Program-made: the position numbers and the translations under genes
Assembly: GCA_002391195.1 (NCBI GenBank)
Contig: DGRZ01000013.1
Location: forward strand, 1-8,719
Source of the DNA: Fibrobacter sp. UBA4375
Lineage (GTDB): Bacteria; Fibrobacterota; Fibrobacteria; Fibrobacterales; Fibrobacteraceae
DNA: 8,719 bases
Reading direction: 5' to 3'
Notes under the pieces: generated by a model
Database searches by the model: none
The model's input: the letters and a program-made list of their open reading frames with translations, nothing else
What the model was told of the DNA's origin: nothing
Part shown: positions 1-5,831 of the stretch, in pieces
Layout of the letters: every line of letters starts with the position of its first letter
Position numbering within the stretch: the stretch's first letter is position 1

Positions 1-44
1 AGAAGTACGGGTTCTCCGTCCGTTGTCTCAAGGACGATCCCTAA
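1..44 (+). CDS. 3' end of a FISUMP-domain protein (partial)
   Basis: Only the last 13 codons are present, in the frame starting at base 3 and ending with TAA at 42-44. They read KYGFSVRCLKDDP. This matches the closing motif of the FISUMP domains in the gene at 1855-3483 (GFSVRCLRDD and AFSVRCLQKK), and the DNA is also close: 'ttctccgtccgttg' occurs here and again near 2805. The fragment is therefore the C-terminus of another FISUMP paralogue. The function of FISUMP domains is not established; carriers are typically exported or lipid-anchored proteins of Fibrobacter. The rest of the gene lies outside the window, so its length and signal peptide cannot be judged. Confidence 0.8.
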   Translation, partial: KYGFSVRCLKDDP

Positions 45-86
45 CCCTTTCAAAAAGTTTACGCATTGACAATCTGTCTATAGAAT

Positions 87-110
87 AAGGGCGCTTCGGG
101 CGCCTTTTTT
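87..110 (+). terminator. Rho-independent terminator of the upstream FISUMP gene
   Basis: A GC-rich hairpin GGCGC (90-94), loop TTCGG, GCGCC (100-104), extended below by A-T pairs and a G-T wobble, is followed directly by six T residues (105-110). It lies 43 bases after the stop codon at 44. It separates the left-edge gene from the esterase gene, so the esterase probably has its own promoter between about 111 and 145. I could not identify a convincing -35/-10 pair there. Confidence 0.85.
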
Positions 111-144
111 GCATTTTGGAGGGTAAATTTAGAGTGTTGTTTGA

Positions 145-150
145 AAGGAG
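145..150 (+). promoter_or_regulatory. Ribosome binding site of the esterase gene
   Basis: AAGGAG at 145-150 is a strong Shine-Dalgarno match, five bases before ATG 156. It decides the start: the in-frame TTG at 141 lies upstream of and partly within the site and cannot use it. ATG 162 would have an 11-base spacing, possible but less favourable. This is the only strong Shine-Dalgarno sequence I see in the window; the other genes have weak ones or none. Confidence 0.75.
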
Positions 151-155
151 TATGT

Positions 156-1736
156 ATGGGAATGTTTAAACAACTCTCACGGTTTGCGTCCGTGGCGTGT
201 TTTGCCGCGGGCTTCTTTGCGTTCGGAACCGCGCCTGCTGGTGCCGCTCCGGACCCGAATTTTCACATCTACATCGCGTACGGCCAGTCCAACATGGGCG
301 GTACGGCGAACGCCGAGAACGCAGACAAGGTCGAAAACCCGCGTTTCAAGATTTTCGCCTCGCAAAAGTGCAGCGGCAAGGGCCGCAACACCATCGGTGA
401 GGTCTATCCGGCGGTGCCATCGCTCTTTAACTGCGGCAACACGATTTCCATTGCTGACTGGTTCGGGCGCACGATGGCCGACAGCATGCCGGACGTGACC
501 ATCGGGATTATCCCGGTTGCGGTGGGCGGCGCAAGCATCAAGCTGTTCGACCAGGACCAATATGCGAGCTACCTCTCTACGGCAGAAAGCTGGCTCCAGA
601 ACTACGCGAAGGAATACGCGAGCGACGGCAACGTCACCAAGACGATTATCGATATCGCGAAGAAGGCGCAGCAGGTGGGCGTCATCAAGGGGTTCATCTT
701 CCACCAGGGCGAAACCGACGGCGGCTACCCGGACTGGCCGAAAATCGTGAAGAAGACCCGCGACGACATCCTCAAGGCGCTCGACATGAGTTCCGACACG
801 GTGCCGTTCGTGGCGGGCGAGCTCCTGCGTTCGGGCTGCTGCTATTCCGACCGCGTGTCCAAACTCCCGAACACGATGGATAATACCTATTACGCTTCTT
901 CCGAAGGCCTTGACGGCAACGGCGTGGACCGCTACCACTTCGGTCACGATGCCTACGTGACATTTGGCAAGCGCTATGCCGAACAGATGCTCAAGGCAAT
1001 AAACCGCGCTCCGGTGGTTCCCGAACCGCAAAAGCCTTTCAAGGGTAAGCCGTTTGAAATTCCGGGCAAGATCGAGGCGGAAGACTTCGACATCCCGGGT
1101 GTCGGCTCGGGCAACGACTCCTACAAGGAAAACGATTCCGAAGACCACGGCGGCAGCAATTACCGCGAAGGTACAGGCGTCGATATTTACAAGAAGGCGA
1201 CGGGCTACATCGTGGGCTACAACCAGGAAGGCGAATGGCTCGAATACAGCGTGAATGTCAAGGAAGCGGGCGAGTACGCTTTCTTGGCGGCGGTTGCATC
1301 CGCAAACGAGACTTCCGGTTTCCAGATGTCGCTTGACGGCAAGAACATCACGGAAGTAATCTCTGTCCCGAAAAACGAAGGCGAGGACAACTACGACGAC
1401 TATAACAAGGTATGGGCGACGGTGAACCTCCCCGCGGGCGAACACATATTGCGCTTTACGGTGACAGGCTCGTGGATGGATGTGGATTACTTTGTGTTCG
1501 GAGAAGACGAAATCGTTTGCGTTGACGGATGCACAGACTTTGTAAGGCCTGCGCTATCGCATGCGACCGGAGCCGAAAACTACCGCGTCTTTGACATGAA
1601 CGGCAACTATCTGGGAACAGTGCGGGCCTCTGGAATGCAGGAACTCCGCGCCAGCGCGAAAACCCTCGTGAAAACCGGCGGCACGTTCATCGCAAAATCC
1701 CGCGCAGGCTCCACGACAGTACGCGTGATGAAGTAA
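156..1736 (+). CDS. Secreted CE6-type acetyl (xylan) esterase with CBM6 module and C-terminal sorting-like domain
   Basis: A 526-residue exported enzyme predicted to remove acetyl groups from xylan or related hemicellulose. Residues 1-30 form a signal peptide (basic start, hydrophobic core, AGAA cleavage region). The SASA/CE6 esterase domain covers about 35-285: GQSNMGG at 43-49 holds the nucleophile Ser45, HQGETD at 183-188 is the conserved middle block, and DRYHFGH at 258-264 supplies the likely catalytic His261, with Asp258 nearby. A CBM6 carbohydrate-binding module follows at about 302-450 (start IPGKIEAEDF, end WMDVDYFVF). Residues 476-526 (YRVFDMNGNYLG to VRVMK) resemble the type A sorting domain of type IX secretion. 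CE6-CBM6 fusions are known from Fibrobacter succinogenes (the Axe6 proteins). The gene is flanked by terminators on both sides, so it is probably monocistronic. Family assignment is firm; acetylxylan as substrate is inferred, since related SASA enzymes act on other acetylated sugars. Confidence 0.88.
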   Translation: MGMFKQLSRFASVACFAAGFFAFGTAPAGAAPDPNFHIYIAYGQSNMGGTANAENADKVENPRFKIFASQKCSGKGRNTIGEVYPAVPSLFNCGNTISIADWFGRTMADSMPDVTIGIIPVAVGGASIKLFDQDQYASYLSTAESWLQNYAKEYASDGNVTKTIIDIAKKAQQVGVIKGFIFHQGETDGGYPDWPKIVKKTRDDILKALDMSSDTVPFVAGELLRSGCCYSDRVSKLPNTMDNTYYASSEGLDGNGVDRYHFGHDAYVTFGKRYAEQMLKAINRAPVVPEPQKPFKGKPFEIPGKIEAEDFDIPGVGSGNDSYKENDSEDHGGSNYREGTGVDIYKKATGYIVGYNQEGEWLEYSVNVKEAGEYAFLAAVASANETSGFQMSLDGKNITEVISVPKNEGEDNYDDYNKVWATVNLPAGEHILRFTVTGSWMDVDYFVFGEDEIVCVDGCTDFVRPALSHATGAENYRVFDMNGNYLGTVRASGMQELRASAKTLVKTGGTFIAKSRAGSTTVRVMK

Positions 1737-1761
1737 TATTACTGCAATTCCTTGTATTTTG

Positions 1762-1786
1762 AACCCCTTTTGGGGTTTTTCTTTTT
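1762..1786 (+). terminator. Rho-independent terminator of the esterase gene
   Basis: AACCCC (1762-1767), loop TTTT, GGGGTT (1772-1777) form a perfect six-pair stem followed by a T-rich tract to 1786 with one C. It begins 25 bases after the TAA stop of the esterase and isolates it from the lipoprotein gene. Confidence 0.85.
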
Positions 1787-1793
1787 ATGAATG

Positions 1794-1822
1794 TTGCTTT
1801 TTATAAAAGCAAAATGTAAATT
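1794..1822 (+). promoter_or_regulatory. Perfect dyad and weak promoter candidate ahead of the FISUMP lipoprotein gene
   Basis: TTGCTTTT (1794-1801) and AAAAGCAA (1805-1812) form an eight-base perfect inverted repeat around TAT. The same stretch offers a weak sigma-70-like pair: TTGCTT at 1794-1799 (three of six consensus bases), 17 bases, then TAAATT at 1817-1822 (four of six). It ends 32 bases before ATG 1855. The dyad could be an operator, or an RNA hairpin; it lacks the GC content of a terminator. The dyad is visible; the role is a guess. Confidence 0.3.
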
Positions 1823-1854
1823 AAAGATAACGGCATGTGAAAGAGTGAAAAATT

Positions 1855-3483
1855 ATGTCTTTGAAAAAATGTATTTCTGCAATTGCGGCGTTTCTTCTCG
1901 TTGCCTGCGGTGGTGACAGCAACGCTAGTGGCCCTAGCGACAGTGGCTCTTCTGAGTCCGATTTGGTTGCGTCAACATTTGACGAGCTTCCTGTTTGCAC
2001 GACCAAGCGCGAAGGGGTTACAGCCTATATAAAGAACAAAAAAATGGCTTATGTTTGCTTAGATGGCTACTGGACTCCCGATGAAGATTCCTCTAATGTC
2101 ATTTTGAGTGGAAATAGCCATGAAGGATTAAGTAGTAGCTCTGAGCTTTCAAATAGTAGCCAGAGTGTAGAATTGTCTTCAAGTAGAGAAACGGTATTGA
2201 CTGAAACGAAATCTTCATCTAGCAGTGATTTCTCCAATCTTAATATAATATATGGGAATTTGATTGATTCCCGCGATGGGCAGGCGTATAAGACTGTGAA
2301 AATTGGTAATCAGGAATGGATGGCAGAGAATCTTAACTACATGGTAGACTCTAGTTTCTGCTATAAGGATTCTGCCGTTTACTGTGAAAAGTACGGAAGA
2401 CTTTATAGATGGGCGGCCGCGGTAGGCATGTCAGAGAACGAATGTGGCTATGGAAGAACATGTTCGTTGCCATCGGAAAATATTCAGGGCGTTTGCCCTG
2501 AAGGTTGGCACCTGCCACTTAAGGTCGAATGGGAAACGTTATTTACCGCTGTAGGCGGAAGAAAAGTTGCTGCAAAAGCTCTAAAATCTATTTTAGATTG
2601 GTACAATTACGGTGATGGTACGGATGACTTTGGCTTCTCGGCGTATCCTGCTGGTCGCAGAGAAATCAATGGGGGGTACGAAAGTGTGAATCTCAATGCT
2701 ATCTTTTGGAGTTCTTCTGAGTATGATGGCTACTATGTTTATCGTGTGTTTTTAGGTTATCTCAACAATGCTGCGAACTTGGAGTACGATACTAAGAATA
2801 ATGGTTTCTCCGTCCGTTGCCTCAGGGATGATGAAGTATCTATAAATTTTAGTAGCAGTTCAGCGAACTCGAGTTCAAGTAGCAATCCTTTTCATGTACA
2901 GCCATGTAAGACTGATAGTACAGATACCTGTAAGTATGGTGTATTTACGGATGAGCGAGATGGCCAAATTTATAAGACTGTGTCAATAGGATCACAAATT
3001 TGGATGGCAGAAAATCTTAATTATGTGACTTCAAGTAGTTATTGTGATGAGAGTGATACAAATAACTGTTCAAAGTTTGGTCGACTTTACACTTATAATG
3101 CTGCGTTTGGAGCTTGTCCTGAAGATTGGCGATTGCCGACTAAGGATGAATGGGATACGTTATTTTATTCCGTAGGAGGAGTTTCCGTAGCTGGTAAAAT
3201 GTTGAAATCAAAAGACGGCTGGAATGGAGAGGGCAACGGCTTGGATGCCTACTCTTTTTCTGTATTGCCTGCTGGTTTTATGAATAATTATCCAGATCAT
3301 TTTTTATACGAAGGTGCTGGTGCTTATTTTTGGAGTTCCACAAGGAGTGCTGCTGGAGCATATGGTGCTTTTCTTAGTTATCTTAGCGACGAGGTCTCTT
3401 TGCGGAGTGAAAAGCCTGAGTATGCTTTTTCTGTTCGCTGTTTGCAAAAAAAGTTTTCTGAAAAAAACGTTAAGGGCGATTAG
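1855..3483 (+). CDS. FISUMP-domain lipoprotein with two FISUMP domains
   Basis: A 542-residue predicted lipoprotein. Residues 1-17 are a lipoprotein signal peptide with lipobox LVAC, so Cys18 would be lipidated and anchored facing the periplasm or outside. Residues 42-76 form a small module with two cysteines (Cys48, Cys68) and a GYW motif. A Ser-rich, low-complexity linker spans about 79-130. FISUMP domain 1 is at about 137-323 and domain 2 at about 365-529; both start with DGQxYKTVxIGxQxWMAENLNY, contain CPExWxLP and FWSS, and end FSVRC. A second Ser-rich linker (333-343) joins them. The domain is also related to the wider 'major paralogous domain' family, but its biochemical function is unknown; a surface or adhesion role is often assumed. 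The Shine-Dalgarno is weak (AAAGAG at 1840-1845). The DNA is visibly more AT-rich than the esterase gene, more so in domain 2 than in domain 1. The domain identification is confident; the role is not. Confidence 0.88.
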   Translation: MSLKKCISAIAAFLLVACGGDSNASGPSDSGSSESDLVASTFDELPVCTTKREGVTAYIKNKKMAYVCLDGYWTPDEDSSNVILSGNSHEGLSSSSELSNSSQSVELSSSRETVLTETKSSSSSDFSNLNIIYGNLIDSRDGQAYKTVKIGNQEWMAENLNYMVDSSFCYKDSAVYCEKYGRLYRWAAAVGMSENECGYGRTCSLPSENIQGVCPEGWHLPLKVEWETLFTAVGGRKVAAKALKSILDWYNYGDGTDDFGFSAYPAGRREINGGYESVNLNAIFWSSSEYDGYYVYRVFLGYLNNAANLEYDTKNNGFSVRCLRDDEVSINFSSSSANSSSSSNPFHVQPCKTDSTDTCKYGVFTDERDGQIYKTVSIGSQIWMAENLNYVTSSSYCDESDTNNCSKFGRLYTYNAAFGACPEDWRLPTKDEWDTLFYSVGGVSVAGKMLKSKDGWNGEGNGLDAYSFSVLPAGFMNNYPDHFLYEGAGAYFWSSTRSAAGAYGAFLSYLSDEVSLRSEKPEYAFSVRCLQKKFSEKNVKGD

Positions 3484-3485
3484 AT

Positions 3486-3541
3486 AACAATGTTAAGAAA
3501 GATATCTGTTTTAAAGAATCTTTCTAAAAAACAATGCTAAG
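3486..3541 (+). repeat. Short direct repeat flanking an AT-rich hairpin in the convergent intergenic region
   Basis: AACAATGTTAAG (3486-3497) and AACAATGCTAAG (3530-3541) match at 11 of 12 bases. Between them AGAAAGAT (3496-3503) and ATCTTTCT (3518-3525) can pair with a 14-base loop. No T-tract follows on either strand, so this is not a convincing terminator for the FISUMP gene or for the convergent gene at 3616-4188. The remainder of 3542-3615 is AT-rich and I see nothing else definite in it. Confidence 0.35.
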
Positions 3542-3615
3542 ATTATAAGTAAGGAATATTGACGGTAATATTGAAATCACCGTGCTTTGTTATTAATTGA
3601 AATACGGTTGAATGG

Positions 3616-4188
3616 TTAGGTGTTGATGTCTAGGTCTGATTTACTTGATTTTCTTTGGTGAATTTCTCTCCATCCGCGTTCCCAAAAATCATCTATTTTC
3701 TTTTCCATTAAGGCTTGTTGTATCCTGTTGTACTCGTCAATGCTTTTGATTAATTGTTTGACGTTGAAAGAGTATTCTTTTTGCTTGTTGTGGCGAATCT
3801 TTTTTTTTATGTGGGCCAAACGAATTCGACACCATTTTAGTTCAAGTCGAATCCTTACCTGATGCCACGAACACATGAGCATAACAAATTGATTTGTTAG
3901 CCAAATATGGTTGTGTGGATAATGCCATAAGCTTTGGGAAGTGCTGTTGATGAGCTCTTTAGCGAGTATGTCCCATTTATTCTTCTTAAATTTGAGAAAG
4001 TCTTTTTTTGACAATAATTCGTTGTTAGAATGTTTTAAATATTTTTGCCAAATGTCAGAGACGTTGAGAAATGGGGCTTTAATATCGTCTATGATACTCT
4101 TGAGTAGCGCTCCAATGAGTAGATAAAATAGTTTGCTATTAATTACATCGTTTAGGAATTTAGCGAGAATGTTAGAGTCTTGTTCCAT
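3616..4188 (-). CDS. Hypothetical protein, AT-rich gene, no recognised family
   Basis: A 190-residue protein that I do not recognise. The composition is Lys-, Ile-, Leu- and Asn-rich with many aromatic residues, especially Trp (seven), and a basic overall character. Residues 20-33 (LFYLLIGALLKSII) are hydrophobic but short, so a membrane-associated N-terminal helix is possible but not secure. From about 100 on, the sequence looks mainly helical, including the basic stretch RIRLAHIKKKIRHNKQK and a Trp-rich tail (DDFWERGWREIHQRK). ATG 4188 has no clear Shine-Dalgarno. The gene is much more AT-rich than the glycosidase-like gene upstream of it on the same strand (104-base gap) and converges on the FISUMP gene. 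The composition suggests acquisition by transfer or a fast-evolving accessory gene. A real gene is likely because the frame is open for 573 bases in AT-rich DNA, where stop codons are frequent by chance. Confidence 0.6.
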   Translation of the reverse strand: MEQDSNILAKFLNDVINSKLFYLLIGALLKSIIDDIKAPFLNVSDIWQKYLKHSNNELLSKKDFLKFKKNKWDILAKELINSTSQSLWHYPHNHIWLTNQFVMLMCSWHQVRIRLELKWCRIRLAHIKKKIRHNKQKEYSFNVKQLIKSIDEYNRIQQALMEKKIDDFWERGWREIHQRKSSKSDLDINT

Positions 4189-4273
4189 TTGTTTCTATTC
4201 TGAATTTTGGAAGTATGCGTAAACATGGTGAAAGTTTGCTGTTTCAACATAATGACATTTAAGCCTGAAATAA

Positions 4274-4292
4274 GATTTGGGCGTAGCCCTCC
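4274..4292 (-). terminator. Weak terminator candidate after the glycosidase-like gene
   Basis: On the minus strand, a few bases after the TAG stop (4293-4295), GGGC-TAC-GCCC (4289 down to 4279) forms a four-pair stem with a three-base loop. Only a broken T-rich stretch (AAATCTTATTT) follows. The position suits a terminator, but the stem is short and the T-tract poor, so read-through into the gene at 4188-3616 is possible. Confidence 0.3.
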
Positions 4293-5270
4293 CTAGTCAT
4301 TTAAAGCATTCCTGAACACCCGGGCGACTTCGTCCGGGTTGTCGCTTTTTAGCCAGGTGAGCGTCTCGGTGCCGCGGTAGCTCCACGCGAAGATATTGCC
4401 GATGCCAGCCTTGCGGCTTTCTTCGACGGCAATGGCGAGGTCGTTCTCTCGGCCCGCTTCAATCTGGTATGCCTTCACCCACATCTGCACGGCCTTCCCG
4501 TAGCGGGCCGCGACATCCGTCAATTTGCGGGCCGTCTCGGCGTACTTCTCGCGGACCCATTCCTCGGTGGCGCCGCGCTCCCAGTACGGGTCGCTGGCCA
4601 CCTCGTCAACGCTCGCAAGGCCTGCAACGTGGCCCCAGTCGTCGAGCCCCGCGGGGAACCACGGCGGGAGCATGCACACGCAGTTCCGCTTCCCGCGCGC
4701 GTGAACATCCTCGGTCATTTCCTTCAGAAAATCAATCAGGCTGTCCTCGCGGAACTTTTTCACGTCGTTGGTAAGTTCTGCGGGCATCTCGTACCCGAAC
4801 TTTGCGCGGAACATCTCGCGACAATGCGAACAGCGGCAACTCCAGTTCTGCAGCCCGCCCTTCTCAAAGTAAAAATGCGGCTCGTCCCAAAAGATCGTGT
4901 CGACCTTCGTCGCGCATACGCTTTCAATCCACTTGTGCATGTAGGCGCGGAATTCCGGGTGGTTCGGGCAGGCGGCCACCTTGGGCTTGCCATCGAGCGC
5001 CACCTGGCACATGTCGTGATTGCGTGCGGTGAGTTCCGAATACGCCTCGCCGCCAAACACGCGGCCCACACCCCACGGGTTCACGTAGACCTTGAGGCCC
5101 ATTCCGGCGCTCCCGTCCACGATTTCCTTCATGGTGCCGTAGTAATACTGCTGGTCTTCCTCGCTCCACGTGTGGAGTACCGCGTTGTAGCCTGCCGCCT
5201 TGATGTCGGCCATGTCGGCAAGAACGTGCTTGGGCGCGCGCACACCAAAGTAACTTACACCTTTAATCAT
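4293..5270 (-). CDS. Cytoplasmic TIM-barrel, glycoside-hydrolase-like protein
   Basis: A 325-residue protein without a signal peptide, so probably cytoplasmic. The sequence has the rhythm of a beta/alpha barrel: a first strand MIKGVSYFGVR, then GYNAVLHTW (27-35), GLKVYVNPWG (58-67), VDTIFWDEPHF (123-133), DEVASDPYW (222-230), VQMWVKAY (261-268) and IGNIFAWSYRGTE (290-302). WDEP (128-131) at the end of a central strand is the obvious place for an acid catalyst (Asp129/Glu130). Cys145, Cys147 and Cys150 in SCRCSHC, followed by an FRAKFGYEMP-type segment, resemble the C-x-C-x2-C region seen in several putative TIM-barrel glycosidases; it may bind a metal. I cannot place it in a numbered GH family, and activity is inferred from fold and motifs only. 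GC-rich like the core genes. ATG 5270 has no clear Shine-Dalgarno. Upstream, AT-rich repeats separate it from the receiver-like gene. It might process an oligosaccharide after uptake, but no transporter is present to support this. Confidence 0.75.
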   Translation of the reverse strand: MIKGVSYFGVRAPKHVLADMADIKAAGYNAVLHTWSEEDQQYYYGTMKEIVDGSAGMGLKVYVNPWGVGRVFGGEAYSELTARNHDMCQVALDGKPKVAACPNHPEFRAYMHKWIESVCATKVDTIFWDEPHFYFEKGGLQNWSCRCSHCREMFRAKFGYEMPAELTNDVKKFREDSLIDFLKEMTEDVHARGKRNCVCMLPPWFPAGLDDWGHVAGLASVDEVASDPYWERGATEEWVREKYAETARKLTDVAARYGKAVQMWVKAYQIEAGRENDLAIAVEESRKAGIGNIFAWSYRGTETLTWLKSDNPDEVARVFRNALND

Positions 5271-5313
5271 GTGTAGAATTTAGTATTTGAAACTTAAAAT
5301 GTGGAAAGAATAA

Positions 5314-5341
5314 TGATTGATGATTGATGATTGATGATTGA
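5314..5341. repeat. Tandem heptamer repeat (TGATTGA x4)
   Basis: Four perfect head-to-tail copies of the heptamer TGATTGA fill 5314-5341, in the AT-rich spacer between the glycosidase-like gene (start 5270) and the receiver-like gene (stop at 5380-5382), both on the minus strand. The array lies about 45 bases upstream of the glycosidase-like start, so it could touch that gene's promoter. Copy number of such arrays often varies between strains. Confidence 0.85.
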
Positions 5342-5349
5342 TTATCTCT

Positions 5350-5384
5350 CATTATCCATTATCAATTATACATTATCAATTAAT
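5350..5384. repeat. Second heptamer-spaced repeat (CATTATC/AATTATA), imperfectly inverted to the first
   Basis: CATTATC occurs at 5350, 5357 and 5371, interleaved with AATTATA (5364) and AATTAAT (5378), keeping a seven-base period. Read on the opposite strand this block resembles the TGATTGA array (AATGATTAATTGATAAT), so the two together form a loose inverted repeat across 5312-5388. The block overlaps the last codon and stop of the receiver-like gene. Confidence 0.65.
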
Positions 5385-5802
5385 CATTCGCCCACTGCGG
5401 CGTGGGGGTCCTGCGGAGCACCTGCTCGAGCGTCTCGCGCCATTCGTCCTCGTCGAGCGGCCTGCGTACCCAGTAGAGGCTGCTGTCGTCGCTTTTCTGG
5501 ATGGGCATGGAGTCCGGGACGATTTCCACAATCCACGATTCGGGAATGCTGCTGTGGAGCGTCTTGCTGAACGCAATGTTCACGTCAGTGGGGCGGTCGG
5601 CATGGTCGAAGATGATGAGGGACGGGGATTCGCCGACGATGAGCGCCGTTTCGAGGATTCCGGTGGCTTCTTCCACGGAATTGCAGGTGTACATCGTGCA
5701 GTCTTCCGCCATGTCGTTCTCGAGCAGCCAGCGGAGAGTCCACTGGCTCATCTTGTCAAGACTGCCGGGGGCGGACGGCGATATGAAGAAGATGTGTCCC
5801 AT
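5380..5802 (-). CDS. Small stand-alone degenerate receiver-like (pseudo-CheY) protein
   Basis: A 140-residue soluble protein. Its order of elements fits the response-regulator receiver fold: strand 1 HIFFIS (3-8), helix around 19-29, strand 2 CTMYTC (35-40) with helix SVEEATGILETAL, strand 3 SLIIFD ending in Asp66 at the phospho-acceptor position, strand 4 WIVEIVPD (90-97), strand 5 SLYWVRRPL (108-116) and final helix EDEWRETLEQVLR. The RRPL segment sits where active receivers have the conserved Lys-Pro, so Lys is replaced by Arg, and the acidic pair expected after strand 1 is missing (S8-P9-S10). This suggests a receiver that is not phosphorylated in the usual way. No output domain and no kinase gene are nearby. 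It is divergent from thiL, with a good -10 box at 5881-5886 ahead of it, and no clear Shine-Dalgarno. The fold is my inference from pattern alone; an unrelated alpha/beta fold is possible. The gene itself is likely real. Confidence 0.7.
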   Translation of the reverse strand: MGHIFFISPSAPGSLDKMSQWTLRWLLENDMAEDCTMYTCNSVEEATGILETALIVGESPSLIIFDHADRPTDVNIAFSKTLHSSIPESWIVEIVPDSMPIQKSDDSSLYWVRRPLDEDEWRETLEQVLRRTPTPQWAND

Positions 5803-5831
5803 GCCCTAAAAGATAGGTATTTATTGCGGAT

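Noticed and set aside
66..86. TTGACA at 66-71 followed by TAGAAT at 81-86 as a promoter
   Set aside because: The spacing is only nine bases, and the strong terminator at 87-110 lies immediately downstream, so it cannot be a normal sigma-70 promoter for the esterase gene.
141..156. TTG 141 as the esterase start
   Set aside because: It lies upstream of and partly within the ribosome binding site at 145-150, which is correctly spaced for ATG 156.
177..1445. 422-codon open frame on the minus strand opposite the esterase gene
   Set aside because: The plus-strand protein has clear esterase and CBM6 motifs. The minus frame gives an Arg/Val/His-rich sequence without motifs, typical of the complement of GC-rich coding DNA.
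2119..2235. Ser-codon runs in the lipoprotein gene as a phase-variable DNA repeat
   Set aside because: The serines use mixed codons (agt, agc, tct, tca), so there is no uniform DNA repeat unit prone to slippage; it is a protein linker.
4629..5276. 215-codon plus-strand open frame opposite the glycosidase-like gene
   Set aside because: It is the complement of a GC-rich gene with coherent barrel motifs; its own translation has no motif and a biased Val/His/Arg composition.
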